Assembly (NCBI GenBank): GCA_963516475.1
Contig: CAUQBR010000012.1
Location: forward strand, 1 to 54,574
Length of the DNA: 54,574 nucleotides
Direction: 5' to 3'
From: JABCPE02 sp963516475
GTDB taxonomy: Bacteria; Bacteroidota; Bacteroidia; Flavobacteriales; Weeksellaceae
Shown here piece by piece: positions 6,989 to 16,608 of the stretch. A program made the translations under genes and the position numbers. The first letter of the stretch is position 1. Every line of letters starts with the position of its first letter. The notes under the pieces are model-generated. The model worked only from the letters and a program-made list of their open reading frames with translations. It was not told where the DNA came from and ran no database searches.

Positions 6989-9850
6989 TTAGTTCTCTGC
7001 ATAAGACTCGGTAGGAGCGCAGGTACAGATTAAATTTCTGTCTCCATAGGCATCATCTACACGAGAAACAGAAGCGAAGAATTTGTTTTCTCTTATCCAT
7101 TCCAGAGGATATGCTGCTTTTTCTCGGCTGTATGGTTTATCCCATGCATCAGAGATTACTAGTTGTTCCGTATGAGGTGCATTTTTCAAGACATTATTTT
7201 CCTTATCAGCTTTGCCATTCATTATTTCATCAATTTCATATTTGATGTTTATCAAAGCTTCGGAAAATCTGTCAAGCTCCTCTTTGCTTTCGGATTCAGT
7301 AGGTTCTATCATAAGAGTTCCTGCCACAGGGAAAGATACCGTAGGAGCGTGGAATCCGTAGTCCATCAGTCGTTTTGCAATATCGCCCACTTCTATGCCA
7401 TAGGTTTTGAATGGTCGGAAATCTACGATACATTCGTGCGCAACTCTTTCATTTTCATTGCTATACAGGATAGAATAATGCTCTTTTAACACATCTTTTA
7501 GGTAATTTGCGTTTAGAATAGCGTATTCTGTGGCTTTTTTTAGTCCTTGGGTTCCTAGCATTTTGATGTAGGCGTAGGAAATATTCACTACAAGGGCAGA
7601 ACCATACGGAGCAGAAGAAATAGCATCGATAGAGTGCTCTGAACCGATTTTCACATTTGGATTCGAAGGTAAGAACGGAACTAAATGTTTCGCTACACAG
7701 ATAGGTCCTACACCAGGTCCGCCACCGCCATGAGGGATAGCAAAGGTTTTATGTAAGTTTAGGTGGCACACATCCGCACCGATGTGACCAGGGCTGGTAA
7801 AGCCAACCTGAGCGTTCATATTAGCGCCATCCATGTACACCTGTCCGCCGTTAGCATGGATTAGATTGATAATATCTGTAACATTATTGTCAAAGAAACC
7901 ATAAGTGGACGGATATGTAATCATGAATGCCGCCAGATTTTCTTTGTGCTGTTCTACTTTTGCTTTTAAATCCTCAAAATCAATCTGTCCGTTTTCTAGA
8001 TTTTTTACCACAACTACTTTTAGCCCTGCTACGATAGCCGAAGCGGGATTCGTACCGTGTGCAGACTGCGGAATGAGCACGATGTCTCTATGTCCTTCAC
8101 CTTTGTGTTTTAGGTATTCGCGGATTACCATCAGCCCAGCGTATTCGCCCTGTGCACCAGAGTTTGGCTGTAGGGAAGTTCCTGCAAAACCTGTGATTTC
8201 AGCTAAATCTTTTTCTAATTCTTTGATTAGTTTTTGGTAGCCTTTTGCCTGTTCCATCGGCACGAAAGGGTGGATATTTCCCCATTCTGGCCAAGACAGA
8301 GGAAGCATTTCTGTAGCAGCATTTAGCTTCATCGTACAAGAACCAAGCGAAATCATAGAATGCGTAAGAGAAATGTCTTTTCTCTCCAGTTTTTTGATGT
8401 ATCGCATCAGCTCTGTTTCTGTGTGGTATTTATGGAAAACCTCTTCTACTAGCACTTTATCAGTTCTTAGAAGACTGCTAGGAAGGGTGATTTGTTCTTT
8501 TAAATTAATCTTAACAGTATTTTTGCCGACAAACTCAGCAAAAGCATCTGCTAATTTTTGTAGTTTTTTATTTGTAGTAGCTTCATTGATAGCAATGCTC
8601 ACAAAACCATTTTCGAAATAATTTAGGTTGATTTTGTGGTTTTCCATCAATGTCTTCAAAGACTGTTTTTTGTCTTCGCTAAGTTTAAATCTTACCGTGT
8701 CAAAACTTGGATTATTTTCAACCTCGTAGCTCAGTTCAGCTAAAGCATCTCGCAAAGCATTAGTTTTAAAATGTATCTGCCCTGCAATGTGTTTAAGTCC
8801 TGCTTCACCGTGATAGACAGCATACATTCCTGCCATCACTGCCAGAAGAACCTGCGCTGTACAGATGTTGGAAGTTGCTTTTTCACGCTTGATGTGCTGT
8901 TCTCTGGTCTGCAAAGCCATTCTGAGTGCTCTCTTTCCGTACATATCCTGTGAAACTCCTATGATACGACCAGGGATTTCTCTTTTGTATTCGTCTTTAC
9001 AAGCGTAGAAAGCGGCGTGAGGCCCACCGTATCCCATAGGAATACCGAATCTCTGGGAAGTCCCGACAGCACAGTCAGCGCCGAGCTGTGCAGGAGATTT
9101 TAGCATAACTAAAGCCAATAAATCACACGCTAAAACGACTTGAATATTTTGTTCTTTCAGAGATTTTATAATTTCTGTGTAATCCTCTATAATGCCTATT
9201 TTAGTAGGATATTGAAGTAAAGTTCCGAAATAAGAGTTATCTAAATTTCCATGATGCTTTCCTACGGTAATTTCTATTCCCAATCCTTCCGCTCTGGTTT
9301 TCAGCACGGCGATTGTTTGTGGAAGAACATCATCAGAAATGAAAAATTTATTTGCTCCTGCATTTTTTTGTTCCTTTGTTCTGTTGGAGAAGAACATGTG
9401 CATAGCTTCGGCAGCTGCAGTTCCTTCATCCAAAAGGGAAGCGTTTGCTAATGGGAAACCTGTAAGGCTCACTATCATAGTCTGATAGTTCAGTAGTGCT
9501 TCCAATCTTCCCTGTGAAATTTCCGCTTGGTAAGGCGTGTAAGCTGTATACCAGCTAGGATTTTCCAAAATATTTCGCTGGATGACAGCAGGAAGAATAG
9601 CAGGGTGGTATCCTAGTCCAATGTAAGAATCAAACTGTTGATTTTCAGAAGCTAGTTCTTTAGAATGAGAAAGCATTTCAAACTCGGACAGAGGTTCTGA
9701 AATGCTTAAATCTTTTTGTAATCGGATAGAATGTGGAATAGTCTGAGAAATCAGCTCATCAATGCTGGAAATGCCTACTTTTTTCAGCATTTCGTTTTTG
9801 TTCGTTTCATTGAAGCTGATGTGTCTGTTTACAAATTCTGATGTGTTCAT
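6989..9850 (-). CDS. gcvP: Glycine dehydrogenase (decarboxylating), glycine cleavage P-protein
   Basis: A 953-aa single-chain P-protein of normal length. It is the PLP enzyme that decarboxylates glycine and transfers the aminomethyl group to lipoylated H-protein. The PLP lysine lies in NLHKTFAIPHGGGGPG at about residue 701, and the fused N-terminal half carries the characteristic YTAYTPYQAEISQGR segment. gcvT for the same system is about 9 kb away (18190-19272), and gcvH and lpd are not in the window, so the glycine cleavage genes are dispersed. No glycine riboswitch was recognised upstream; a weak -7-like box (TACCTTTA, minus strand, about 9893-9900) precedes it. Confidence 0.98.
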   Translation of the reverse strand: MNTSEFVNRHISFNETNKNEMLKKVGISSIDELISQTIPHSIRLQKDLSISEPLSEFEMLSHSKELASENQQFDSYIGLGYHPAILPAVIQRNILENPSWYTAYTPYQAEISQGRLEALLNYQTMIVSLTGFPLANASLLDEGTAAAEAMHMFFSNRTKEQKNAGANKFFISDDVLPQTIAVLKTRAEGLGIEITVGKHHGNLDNSYFGTLLQYPTKIGIIEDYTEIIKSLKEQNIQVVLACDLLALVMLKSPAQLGADCAVGTSQRFGIPMGYGGPHAAFYACKDEYKREIPGRIIGVSQDMYGKRALRMALQTREQHIKREKATSNICTAQVLLAVMAGMYAVYHGEAGLKHIAGQIHFKTNALRDALAELSYEVENNPSFDTVRFKLSEDKKQSLKTLMENHKINLNYFENGFVSIAINEATTNKKLQKLADAFAEFVGKNTVKINLKEQITLPSSLLRTDKVLVEEVFHKYHTETELMRYIKKLERKDISLTHSMISLGSCTMKLNAATEMLPLSWPEWGNIHPFVPMEQAKGYQKLIKELEKDLAEITGFAGTSLQPNSGAQGEYAGLMVIREYLKHKGEGHRDIVLIPQSAHGTNPASAIVAGLKVVVVKNLENGQIDFEDLKAKVEQHKENLAAFMITYPSTYGFFDNNVTDIINLIHANGGQVYMDGANMNAQVGFTSPGHIGADVCHLNLHKTFAIPHGGGGPGVGPICVAKHLVPFLPSNPNVKIGSEHSIDAISSAPYGSALVVNISYAYIKMLGTQGLKKATEYAILNANYLKDVLKEHYSILYSNENERVAHECIVDFRPFKTYGIEVGDIAKRLMDYGFHAPTVSFPVAGTLMIEPTESESKEELDRFSEALINIKYEIDEIMNGKADKENNVLKNAPHTEQLVISDAWDKPYSREKAAYPLEWIRENKFFASVSRVDDAYGDRNLICTCAPTESYAEN

Positions 9851-9952
9851 AAGTTATTATTGGGTATAAGGTTGAAACTTAGTTTGTGGTAAAGGTAGAC
9901 AATTTTTTGTTTTTTACAAAGGTTTTTGGTTTGGAATTTGAAAAGATGAAGT

Positions 9953-11221
9953 TTAGTAATATTTTTTCCATTTTTTCTTTAATTCTTCCAAAATTTTTTG
10001 CTCTGTGGCGTTTTGTTTTGGCTGGTAAAACTTGGTTCCACTTATTTCCTCTGGCAAAAATTCCTGCTCTACGAAGCCTTCTTTGTAATCATGTGCGTAT
10101 TGGTAGTTTTTGCCGTAGTTCATGTCCTTCATCAGTTTGGTAGGTGCATTACGCAGGTGCAGAGGCACGGGCAGATTTCCTGTTTTCTTTACAAAGGACA
10201 AAGCCTCATTTATAGCTAAATAAGAAGAATTACTTTTCGGCGAAACAGCCAAATATACAGCACATTCGCTCAGGATAATTCTGGCTTCAGGATTACCGAT
10301 GACATTCACTGCCTGAAAGCACTGAGTAGCCACTGTGAGGGCGTTAGGATTGGCAAGGCCTATATCTTCTGAAGCAGAAATAAGCATTCTGCGGGCGATG
10401 AATTTGATATCTTCTCCTCCTGTCAGCATTCTCGCGAGCCAGTAGACCGCGGCGTTTGGGTCTGAACCACGGATAGACTTTATAAATGCTGAAATGATAT
10501 CATAGTGCTGTTCTCCATTCTTGTCGTAGAGAACCATGTTTTCTTGTAAAACAGAGAGAATTTCTTCGCTGGTAATTTCTTTGTTTTTGTCTTTTAAAAA
10601 CTGATTGAGAACGATTTCCAGCCCATTGATGAGTTTTCGGGCATCTCCGCCAGAATATTGTATAAAGGCTTCGCTTTCTTTGATTTTAAAATTAGACTGA
10701 AATTCAGAATTGTATTGATTTAACGCTGATTTTAGCAGTTCTTCCAGTTTTTCGTAAGAAAGAGATTTCAGAGTATAGACCTGACAGCGAGAGAGCAGCG
10801 CCGCAACGACTTCAAAACTAGGGTTTTCCGTAGTAGCGCCGATGAGAACTACCCAGCCTTTTTCTACAGCGTGAAGTAGGCTGTCCTGCTGGGTTTTATT
10901 GAACCGATGAATTTCATCAATGAAAAGAATAGGGCTTTTCCCGCTGAATAGATTTTGTTTTTTGGTTTCTTCTATGATTTCGCGGACATCTTTAACCCCA
11001 GAGCTTATAGCATTGAGTTTGAAGAATTTTCGACCTGACTGCTCTGCGATGATTTCTGCCAAGGTAGTTTTCCCCGTTCCAGGCGGCCCCCAGAAAATGA
11101 GCGAATTGAGCGTGTCATTTTCCAGCATTTTTCGGATAGTGCCATTGGTTCCTGTCAGGTGTTCCTGCCCGATGACTTCATCAAGGCTTTTGGGACGCAT
11201 TTTTTCTGCAAGTGGTGTCAT
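9953..11221 (-). CDS. rarA: Replication-associated recombination protein A (RarA/MgsA AAA+ ATPase)
   Basis: A 422-aa clamp-loader-like ATPase that acts at stalled replication forks. Walker A is GPPGTGKT at residues 45-52, Walker B with the extended motif is FIDEIHRFNK at about 100-109, and the sensor 1 segment is LIGATTENPSF. The C-terminal tetramerisation part (GGEDIKFIARRMLISASEDIGLANP) is typical of the RarA/WRNIP1 family and separates it from DnaX. It lies downstream of lepB, separated by a hairpin, so it may have its own transcript. Confidence 0.96.
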   Translation of the reverse strand: MTPLAEKMRPKSLDEVIGQEHLTGTNGTIRKMLENDTLNSLIFWGPPGTGKTTLAEIIAEQSGRKFFKLNAISSGVKDVREIIEETKKQNLFSGKSPILFIDEIHRFNKTQQDSLLHAVEKGWVVLIGATTENPSFEVVAALLSRCQVYTLKSLSYEKLEELLKSALNQYNSEFQSNFKIKESEAFIQYSGGDARKLINGLEIVLNQFLKDKNKEITSEEILSVLQENMVLYDKNGEQHYDIISAFIKSIRGSDPNAAVYWLARMLTGGEDIKFIARRMLISASEDIGLANPNALTVATQCFQAVNVIGNPEARIILSECAVYLAVSPKSNSSYLAINEALSFVKKTGNLPVPLHLRNAPTKLMKDMNYGKNYQYAHDYKEGFVEQEFLPEEISGTKFYQPKQNATEQKILEELKKKWKKYY

Positions 11222-11235
11222 ATCTCAATATTAAA

Positions 11236-11261
11236 AGGCTATAAGCATACGCTTACAGCCT
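11236..11261 (-). terminator. Terminator after lepB
   Basis: Arms AGGCTATAAGC (11236-11246) and GCTTACAGCCT (11251-11261) with one mismatch and a 4-nt loop, followed by TTTT on the minus strand just past the lepB stop. Confidence 0.7.
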
Positions 11262-11266
11262 AGTTT

Positions 11267-12922
11267 TTATTCTTCATTTTTCTTTCTCTTAACAAACTTC
11301 ATGATGTAGTCCCATCCGAAGAAAATACCCATCAGGATGGCTGCTACCCACCAGTAAGAGGTTTTGTTGGCTTCGCCAGTGTTAGTTGCTTTAAACATTC
11401 TATCCCAGCGTATACGCCAGCCATTGGCTTGGTAAGAAGAGTTATTATCTGTGAAAGAACCTTCTAAACTCAGCCAAGTGAACATAGGCGATCCCATGAT
11501 GTGGGTTTCTGGAACAAATCCAAAATATCTGGAATCCAATGAAGCATCTCTATTATCTCCCATCATGAAATAGTAGTTTTGTTTGACTTCGTATTTGTCA
11601 GCAGCTACTTTATTGATGAAAATTTGGTTTCCTTTTACTTCTAAGATATTGTTTTCGTATTCTCTTATCAGTTTGCTGTACATCGGTATCGTTTCAAGAT
11701 TGATGTTTATGATGTCGCCTTTTTTAGGGATTTTGATAGGTCCATACCAGTCCTTATTCCAGTCTTTGTTCATTGGGAAAATGGTATTGGAAATATCTAC
11801 TTTGTCAGTATATATGATTCGTTGTTCCTCTTGGGATTTTTTAAGGTTAAGATGCATGGAAATATCCTGAATTCCCTTTGGCTCAATGGCTGGTTCTACA
11901 GAGGTTACACCAGGGATTTCCTTGATTTCTTCAGCTAAAGTAGGCGTAAGTCCGCTAAAAGTGTATGAAAAACCATCAGATGTCTGGTATTCTCTTACAG
12001 GCAGGAAACCTACATTTTGATATAGATGAGGAATGTCCAGCTGGGTTTTTGCATTGACAGTGTAAGATTGTTGGATTTCAGCATCGCCCATTTTTTGCTC
12101 TGGTTTTCCATTTATAAATAGTTTCCCAGCTTTTATTTCTAATACATCTCCAGCTACCGCTACAGCTCTTTTTACATATGGGTCTTTTCTGTCAATAGAT
12201 GTATGAACGCTATCGCCAGGGTAGTTGAACACCACGATGTCATTTCTCTCAACATTGCTAAATGCAGGAAGACGGAAATATGGTAATTTGATGTTTTCTA
12301 CATAGGATTTTGGGTCATTTTTAGGGTTGCCATCTTTTGCTCTGTCAAATAGAGTAGATTGTAAAAACGGTACCGCCAAAGGTCTCATAGGCAGCCTAAG
12401 CCCATATTTTAGTTTATTAACAAAGAGAAAATCTCCCACTAAAAGGGTTCTCTCCATAGACCCTGTCGGGATACCAAAAGGCTGGAAAGAGAAAGTATGT
12501 ATCACTGTAGCAAAAACAGTTGCATAAGTAATAGAACCCCAGAAAGAATCCTTTTTTATTTCCTCTTCATCAATGTCTTCTTCATCTACAAGTTCAGTAG
12601 AGGAGGAGTAATTGACAACAGCCAGATAAACAAAAGGCAGCGCTATTGTCAAAAATTTTTGTCCAAAACTGGTTTTTCCGAATCTTTCCATTAGAAATAA
12701 ATGAAAAACAGAAATCATCACCGTTCCCACGATAGGGAAATAGGTCAGAACAACCCACCATTTCGGTCTTTTGGTTTCTTTGAGAATGATGAAATAGTTA
12801 TAAAATGGGACAAATGCAAATAGCGGATTGTATCCCATTTTCTTAAATAATTTCCAAGTGGAAATTCCCAATAATGCGCTGAGAATGAGAATGTATAGTG
12901 AATAGGTCAGTAAGTATTCCAT
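11267..12922 (-). CDS. lepB: Signal peptidase I, long Bacteroidota form
   Basis: A 551-aa S26 serine protease that removes Sec signal peptides at the periplasmic face of the inner membrane. The N-terminus has several hydrophobic helices (about 5-22, 35-47, 56-77 and 88-104). The nucleophile is Ser155 in GIPTGSMERTLLVGD and the general base is Lys251 in DPYVKRAVAVAGD. The last conserved box is MMGDNRDASLDSRYFGFV near residue 460, followed by a C-terminal membrane helix. About 190 residues lie between the lysine box and the GDN box, much more than in E. coli LepB; this large insertion is usual in Bacteroidota. It follows the 173-aa gene by 18 bp. Confidence 0.95.
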   Translation of the reverse strand: MEYLLTYSLYILILSALLGISTWKLFKKMGYNPLFAFVPFYNYFIILKETKRPKWWVVLTYFPIVGTVMISVFHLFLMERFGKTSFGQKFLTIALPFVYLAVVNYSSSTELVDEEDIDEEEIKKDSFWGSITYATVFATVIHTFSFQPFGIPTGSMERTLLVGDFLFVNKLKYGLRLPMRPLAVPFLQSTLFDRAKDGNPKNDPKSYVENIKLPYFRLPAFSNVERNDIVVFNYPGDSVHTSIDRKDPYVKRAVAVAGDVLEIKAGKLFINGKPEQKMGDAEIQQSYTVNAKTQLDIPHLYQNVGFLPVREYQTSDGFSYTFSGLTPTLAEEIKEIPGVTSVEPAIEPKGIQDISMHLNLKKSQEEQRIIYTDKVDISNTIFPMNKDWNKDWYGPIKIPKKGDIININLETIPMYSKLIREYENNILEVKGNQIFINKVAADKYEVKQNYYFMMGDNRDASLDSRYFGFVPETHIMGSPMFTWLSLEGSFTDNNSSYQANGWRIRWDRMFKATNTGEANKTSYWWVAAILMGIFFGWDYIMKFVKRKKNEE

Positions 12923-12940
12923 TTTTAATGTTTTGTAGAT

Positions 12941-13462
12941 TTAGTTAGGATTGTTTTTCTCTCTTGATTCTATAAGTGAGAATACTTGGTCCATTGATAG
13001 GTTGAACATTGCGTTTTCTTCGGTAACAGGCGAGAAGTAAAATTTTAGTTTTTCTTCTCCAAATTCAGCGGATAGTTTTTCCCAGTCTTCATTTCCTATA
13101 ACCACGAAACTAAGCGTATCGCCGCCCAAAGAAGGTTTAAACCAGCAGAGTTTGTATTTATCATCAATGAATTTTCCGATGGATTTTAATGTCGTATCTC
13201 TATCCCATTTGTCCTCATCATATGGGATAACTGCTTCTTTTTCATCTTTTTTTAGGATAACGGTATCCAGTACTCCTTCCTTTTCAGAAGGGATGGTTTT
13301 CCATTCTATTTTGTCTGCTTCGCTCAGTTCATCATTGACATAGCTTACGATATCTTCATTATATTCCCTCCAGTCAACCCAGATAATTTTTTCATTATCA
13401 AAAAAAGTTTCAATATTTTCAATGGGATTATCTGATAAAAAAGTTCTGATTTGTTCTATCAT
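12941..13462 (-). CDS. Hypothetical cytoplasmic protein upstream of lepB
   Basis: A 173-aa acidic protein with no signal peptide or membrane helix. It is rich in tryptophan, aspartate and glutamate (EKIIWVDWREYNEDIVSYV) and probably globular. The family is not recognised. A promoter box (TATATTTG) lies just upstream and lepB follows 18 bp later, so the two are probably one transcript starting here. Its closeness to lepB is a weak hint of linkage to protein export and no function is claimed. Confidence 0.8.
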   Translation of the reverse strand: MIEQIRTFLSDNPIENIETFFDNEKIIWVDWREYNEDIVSYVNDELSEADKIEWKTIPSEKEGVLDTVILKKDEKEAVIPYDEDKWDRDTTLKSIGKFIDDKYKLCWFKPSLGGDTLSFVVIGNEDWEKLSAEFGEEKLKFYFSPVTEENAMFNLSMDQVFSLIESREKNNPN

Positions 13463-13478
13463 AATTTTCTATTTAGTG

Positions 13479-13486
13479 CAAATATA
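13479..13486 (-). promoter_or_regulatory. Promoter -7 box for the 173-aa gene and lepB
   Basis: The minus strand reads TATATTTG, a TAnnTTTG match, about 17 nt ahead of the ATG. It sits just after the dapB terminator hairpin. Confidence 0.5.
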
Positions 13487-13489
13487 AAA

Positions 13490-13512
13490 AAAAGGCTAAA
13501 TATTTGCCTTTT
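13490..13512 (-). terminator. Terminator after dapB
   Basis: Short hairpin with AAAAGGC (13490-13496) and GCCTTTT (13506-13512) arms and a 9-nt loop, with A/T runs on both sides. It closes the parA-parB-DUF5683-dapB transcript. Confidence 0.6.
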
Positions 13513-13519
13513 CTTATTC

Positions 13520-14221
13520 TTATAATCCTAAAACTTCCTTTACGCTAAAGTTTCCTTTTCTTCCGATAATCCACTCAGAGGCGATTACAGCACCTAATGC
13601 AAAGCCGTTTCGGTTGAAAGCGGTGTGTTTTATCTCGATTTCATCCACTTCGGAATGGTAAGTTACGATGTGAGTTCCAGGGACTTCCTCCTCTCTTACA
13701 GCCTTGATGCCCAGTTCTTTACCTAGGGTTTCATCTAATTTCCATTTTTCAAAATCAGAATTGGCGATAATGTCCTGTGCAAGAGAAATTGCTGTTCCGC
13801 TTGGTTTGTCCAGCTTGTGGATGTGGTGGATTTCTTCTAATTGGCAGTCATAGTCATTGTTAAAAGGTTTCATCAGCTGAGCCAATTTTTCATTCAAAGC
13901 GAAGAATAAATTTACTCCCAGACTAAAATTAGACCCATACAAAAATGCAGCGTTGTTTTCTATGCAGATTTTTTCTATTTCAGGTTTTTTCTCAAGCCAG
14001 CCTGTGGTTCCGCATACTACGGGAATGCCCTGTTCAAGGCAGAATTTGATATTTCCAAATGCAGATTCTGGGCTAGAGAACTCTATCACTACATCAGGAT
14101 TATTTAGGTTTTCCAAAGTGGGAGATTCATTGAGCCGAGCTACTATTTCGTGTCCTCGTGTTTGGGCTATTTTATCAATAATCTGCCCCATTTTTCCGTA
14201 TCCTACTAATGCTATTTTCAT
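13520..14221 (-). CDS. dapB: 4-hydroxy-tetrahydrodipicolinate reductase
   Basis: A 233-aa NAD(P)H-dependent reductase of the diaminopimelate/lysine pathway. The Rossmann motif is VGYGKMG at residues 6-12 and CGTTGW is the conserved catalytic-domain entry. The substrate-binding box EIHHIHKLDKPSGTA has the catalytic histidine and lysine. It is a little shorter than the E. coli enzyme (273 aa), as is common in Bacteroidota. Its start is 4 bp beyond the DUF5683 gene, and it is the last gene of the parAB-linked operon. Confidence 0.97.
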   Translation of the reverse strand: MKIALVGYGKMGQIIDKIAQTRGHEIVARLNESPTLENLNNPDVVIEFSSPESAFGNIKFCLEQGIPVVCGTTGWLEKKPEIEKICIENNAAFLYGSNFSLGVNLFFALNEKLAQLMKPFNNDYDCQLEEIHHIHKLDKPSGTAISLAQDIIANSDFEKWKLDETLGKELGIKAVREEEVPGTHIVTYHSEVDEIEIKHTAFNRNGFALGAVIASEWIIGRKGNFSVKEVLGL

Positions 14222-14225
14222 TGGT

Positions 14226-14819
14226 TTAAAATTTATATCTTAGAGCAAAACCTGCCTTTGCTGTATGTACTGGGTCTGTGTAATCGTGCAGAATGGTCGG
14301 CGAAATTGCTAAATCAGGGTCTTTACGCCCTTCATCAAGGTGGGCATCTACCACGGCATCTATGATGTTTAGCAGATAGATTCCCGCAGTGATAGCGATG
14401 GCATAGTCGCGGTATCTTCTTCTGGAATCTTGGGTGTTTCCAAGGGCAGTCTTTAAGTCCAGTCCTGTAATTCCAGAAAACTCGTGCGGTTCGCCGTTTA
14501 GTTCTGCTTCAAAAGCGTTTTTGTATCTTTTGTATTGTTTTTGGTTCCAAATGATGAAACCTACACCTGTTCCTATCGCTCCCCAGACAATAGGGATTTT
14601 CCAGTATTTACGGTTGTAGTACTGTCCCCAGCCAGGGATGACAGCAGACCGCCAGCCCGCTTTGGTAGGGCTGAGTCCAGAGTAAGATGTTTTCTTATGG
14701 AGTAGTTCTATATCTGTGACTATTTCATTATCTATCTGTACAGAGTCTTTTTTCTCTGCTTCTTGAGCGAAGAAAAAACAAGAAATAAACACGAATATAA
14801 AACCTAATAATTTTTTCAT
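14226..14819 (-). CDS. DUF5683 membrane-associated protein
   Basis: A 197-aa protein with a signal peptide (MKKLLGFIFVFISCFFFAQE) and the sequence KAGWRSAVIPGWGQYYNRKYWKIP, typical of DUF5683. At least one hydrophobic helix follows (about residues 78-94) and another lies near 140-160. The function of the family is unknown; it is regularly found between parB and dapB in flavobacterial genomes. The gaps are 5 bp to parB and 4 bp to dapB, so it is translated from the same messenger. Confidence 0.85.
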   Translation of the reverse strand: MKKLLGFIFVFISCFFFAQEAEKKDSVQIDNEIVTDIELLHKKTSYSGLSPTKAGWRSAVIPGWGQYYNRKYWKIPIVWGAIGTGVGFIIWNQKQYKRYKNAFEAELNGEPHEFSGITGLDLKTALGNTQDSRRRYRDYAIAITAGIYLLNIIDAVVDAHLDEGRKDPDLAISPTILHDYTDPVHTAKAGFALRYKF

Positions 14820-14824
14820 TTGAT

Positions 14825-15712
14825 TTAGTTAAAATAAGAGAGGATTTTCTCTAATTCTTCTTCATTGTCAAAGTTAAGGACTATTTTCCCTTTGTCTCCC
14901 TTTGCAGAAGATTTTATTTCTACTTTTAGTGCCAGAGCATCAGCAAGGGTTTTTTCAGCTCTGCGAAGATTGTTTGGAAGGGTTTTCGGCTCCTTGGAAA
15001 TAGAAGTTTCTTTTGGACTTTTGAAATGTTTTGCAGCTTCTTCCGCCTGTCTTACACTTAGTCTGTTGTTTACAATTTGTTTGAATAAAGCCTGCTGGTC
15101 TTCAGGATTTTCTAAACTTAAAATCGCTCTTCCGTGTCCAGCGGAAATGTCACCATTTCGGATCGCCTGCTGAACATCTGGGTTTAGTTTTAGAAGTCGG
15201 ATAGAGTTGGTGATTGTACTTCTCTCTTTCCCTACGCGCTGGCTGAGTGCTTCCTGCGTAAGACCGATTTCCTCTAATAATCTCTGATAGGTAAGGGCTA
15301 CTTCTATGGCATCTAAGTCTTCTCTCTGGATGTTTTCCACCAAAGCCATTTCCAGTAGTTCTTGGTCATTTACCAGCCTTACATAGGCAGGGATTTCTTT
15401 TAGACCAGCCATTTTGGAGGCACGGTATCTTCTTTCTCCAGAAATGATCTCAAATTTGGCTCCGTCTTTTCTTACCGTTATGGGTTGTATAATCCCCAAA
15501 ACCTTGATGGATTCGGCTAGTTCCTGCAATGCCTTTTCATCAAAATGAGTTCTCGGCTGGTTGGCATTAGGATAGATATCCTCAATAGGAATTTCTACAA
15601 TATTTCCTACCAAATCCTTTGCTCCTGCATCTGTCGCAGACTGCACAGCCTTGGACTCAGCGCTTAGAATAGCTCCGAGACCACGCCCCATAGCTCTTTT
15701 TTTATCTTTCAT
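14825..15712 (-). CDS. parB: Chromosome partitioning protein ParB
   Basis: A 295-aa ParB/Spo0J family CTPase clamp that loads at parS sites and works with ParA to segregate the origin region. The N-terminal CTP-binding domain has GERRYRASKMAGLKEIPAYV, and the central helix-turn-helix is LTQEALSQRVGKERSTITN. The C-terminal dimerisation domain is short. parA lies 53 bp upstream. Only a parS half-site was noticed nearby (16609-16617). Confidence 0.97.
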   Translation of the reverse strand: MKDKKRAMGRGLGAILSAESKAVQSATDAGAKDLVGNIVEIPIEDIYPNANQPRTHFDEKALQELAESIKVLGIIQPITVRKDGAKFEIISGERRYRASKMAGLKEIPAYVRLVNDQELLEMALVENIQREDLDAIEVALTYQRLLEEIGLTQEALSQRVGKERSTITNSIRLLKLNPDVQQAIRNGDISAGHGRAILSLENPEDQQALFKQIVNNRLSVRQAEEAAKHFKSPKETSISKEPKTLPNNLRRAEKTLADALALKVEIKSSAKGDKGKIVLNFDNEEELEKILSYFN

Positions 15713-15765
15713 AGATTTTGTATGTTTACGAACGCTCTTTTTGTCTTAATTATTATCAGAGCGAT

Positions 15766-16569
15766 TTACTTTTTTGATTTTTTACTTTCCTTCTTTTTGC
15801 TTGGAATTTTTTGTTCATTTTTCAGCAAAATTTCCTCCGCCAGCTGTATATACTGCACAGCTCCTTTGCTCTCTGCATCGTATTTTAGGATACTTTCACC
15901 AAAACTTGGCGCCTCGCTCAGACGAGTGTTTCTACTGATGATAGTTTCGAAAACGATTTCAGGGAAATGTGAGTTGGTTTCCTCTACTACTTGGTTAGAA
16001 AGCCTTAGACGAGAGTCAAACATCGTTAGAAGAAGCCCTTCGATGTCTAAGTTAGGATTGTGGAAACTTTGTATGTTTTTGATGGTGTTTAGAAGTTTTC
16101 CAAGCCCTTCTAATGCGAAATATTCACACTGAACAGGGATGATAACCGAATCTGCAGCGGTAAGTGCATTGATGGTGATAAGCCCCAAACTCGGCGCACA
16201 GTCTATAATGATATAGTCGTACTCGTTTTTTATCTCCTTCAAAGCTTCTTTCAGCATATATTCGCGGTTTTCCTTGTCCACTAGTTCTATCTCCGCTGCT
16301 ACTAAATCTATATGAGATGGGATAATATCTACATTTGGCGAAGAAGTAGGGAGGATGCACTCACGAACTTTGGCATGATGTTCCAAAAGGTCATAAGTGG
16401 AATATGTAACTTCCTCTACGCCCAGACCAGAAGTAGCATTGGCCTGTGGGTCGGCATCGATTAACAAAACTTTTTTCTCTAAAACGCCCAATGCAGAGGC
16501 TAGATTTACCGAAGTGGTAGTTTTTCCTACACCTCCTTTTTGATTGGCAACACCTATAATTTTACCCAT
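15766..16569 (-). CDS. parA: Chromosome partitioning ATPase ParA (Soj)
   Basis: A 267-aa deviant Walker A ATPase, with KGGVGKTT at residues 11-18 of the chosen start MGKIIGVANQ. The reading frame is open for 19 more codons upstream, but the chosen start gives the normal family N-terminus and fits the promoter box at 16588-16595. Other conserved parts are DADPQANAT and the switch II segment DYIIIDCAPSLGL. With ParB it partitions the replicated origin. It heads the transcript parA-parB-DUF5683-dapB. Confidence 0.97.
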   Translation of the reverse strand: MGKIIGVANQKGGVGKTTTSVNLASALGVLEKKVLLIDADPQANATSGLGVEEVTYSTYDLLEHHAKVRECILPTSSPNVDIIPSHIDLVAAEIELVDKENREYMLKEALKEIKNEYDYIIIDCAPSLGLITINALTAADSVIIPVQCEYFALEGLGKLLNTIKNIQSFHNPNLDIEGLLLTMFDSRLRLSNQVVEETNSHFPEIVFETIISRNTRLSEAPSFGESILKYDAESKGAVQYIQLAEEILLKNEQKIPSKKKESKKSKK

Positions 16570-16587
16570 ATTCAAAATATTAGGCCC

Positions 16588-16595
16588 CAAAAATA
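16588..16595 (-). promoter_or_regulatory. parA promoter -7 box
   Basis: The minus strand reads TATTTTTG (TAnnTTTG), about 18 nt before the parA ATG. Confidence 0.45.
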
Positions 16596-16608
16596 CAATT
16601 ATTTTTAA

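Noticed and set aside
7163..9451. Open frames opposite gcvP
   Set aside because: Antisense shadows of a well-identified gene without promoters or recognisable domains.
9851..9952. Possible glycine riboswitch in front of gcvP
   Set aside because: The gap is too short and has no tandem aptamer-like structure.
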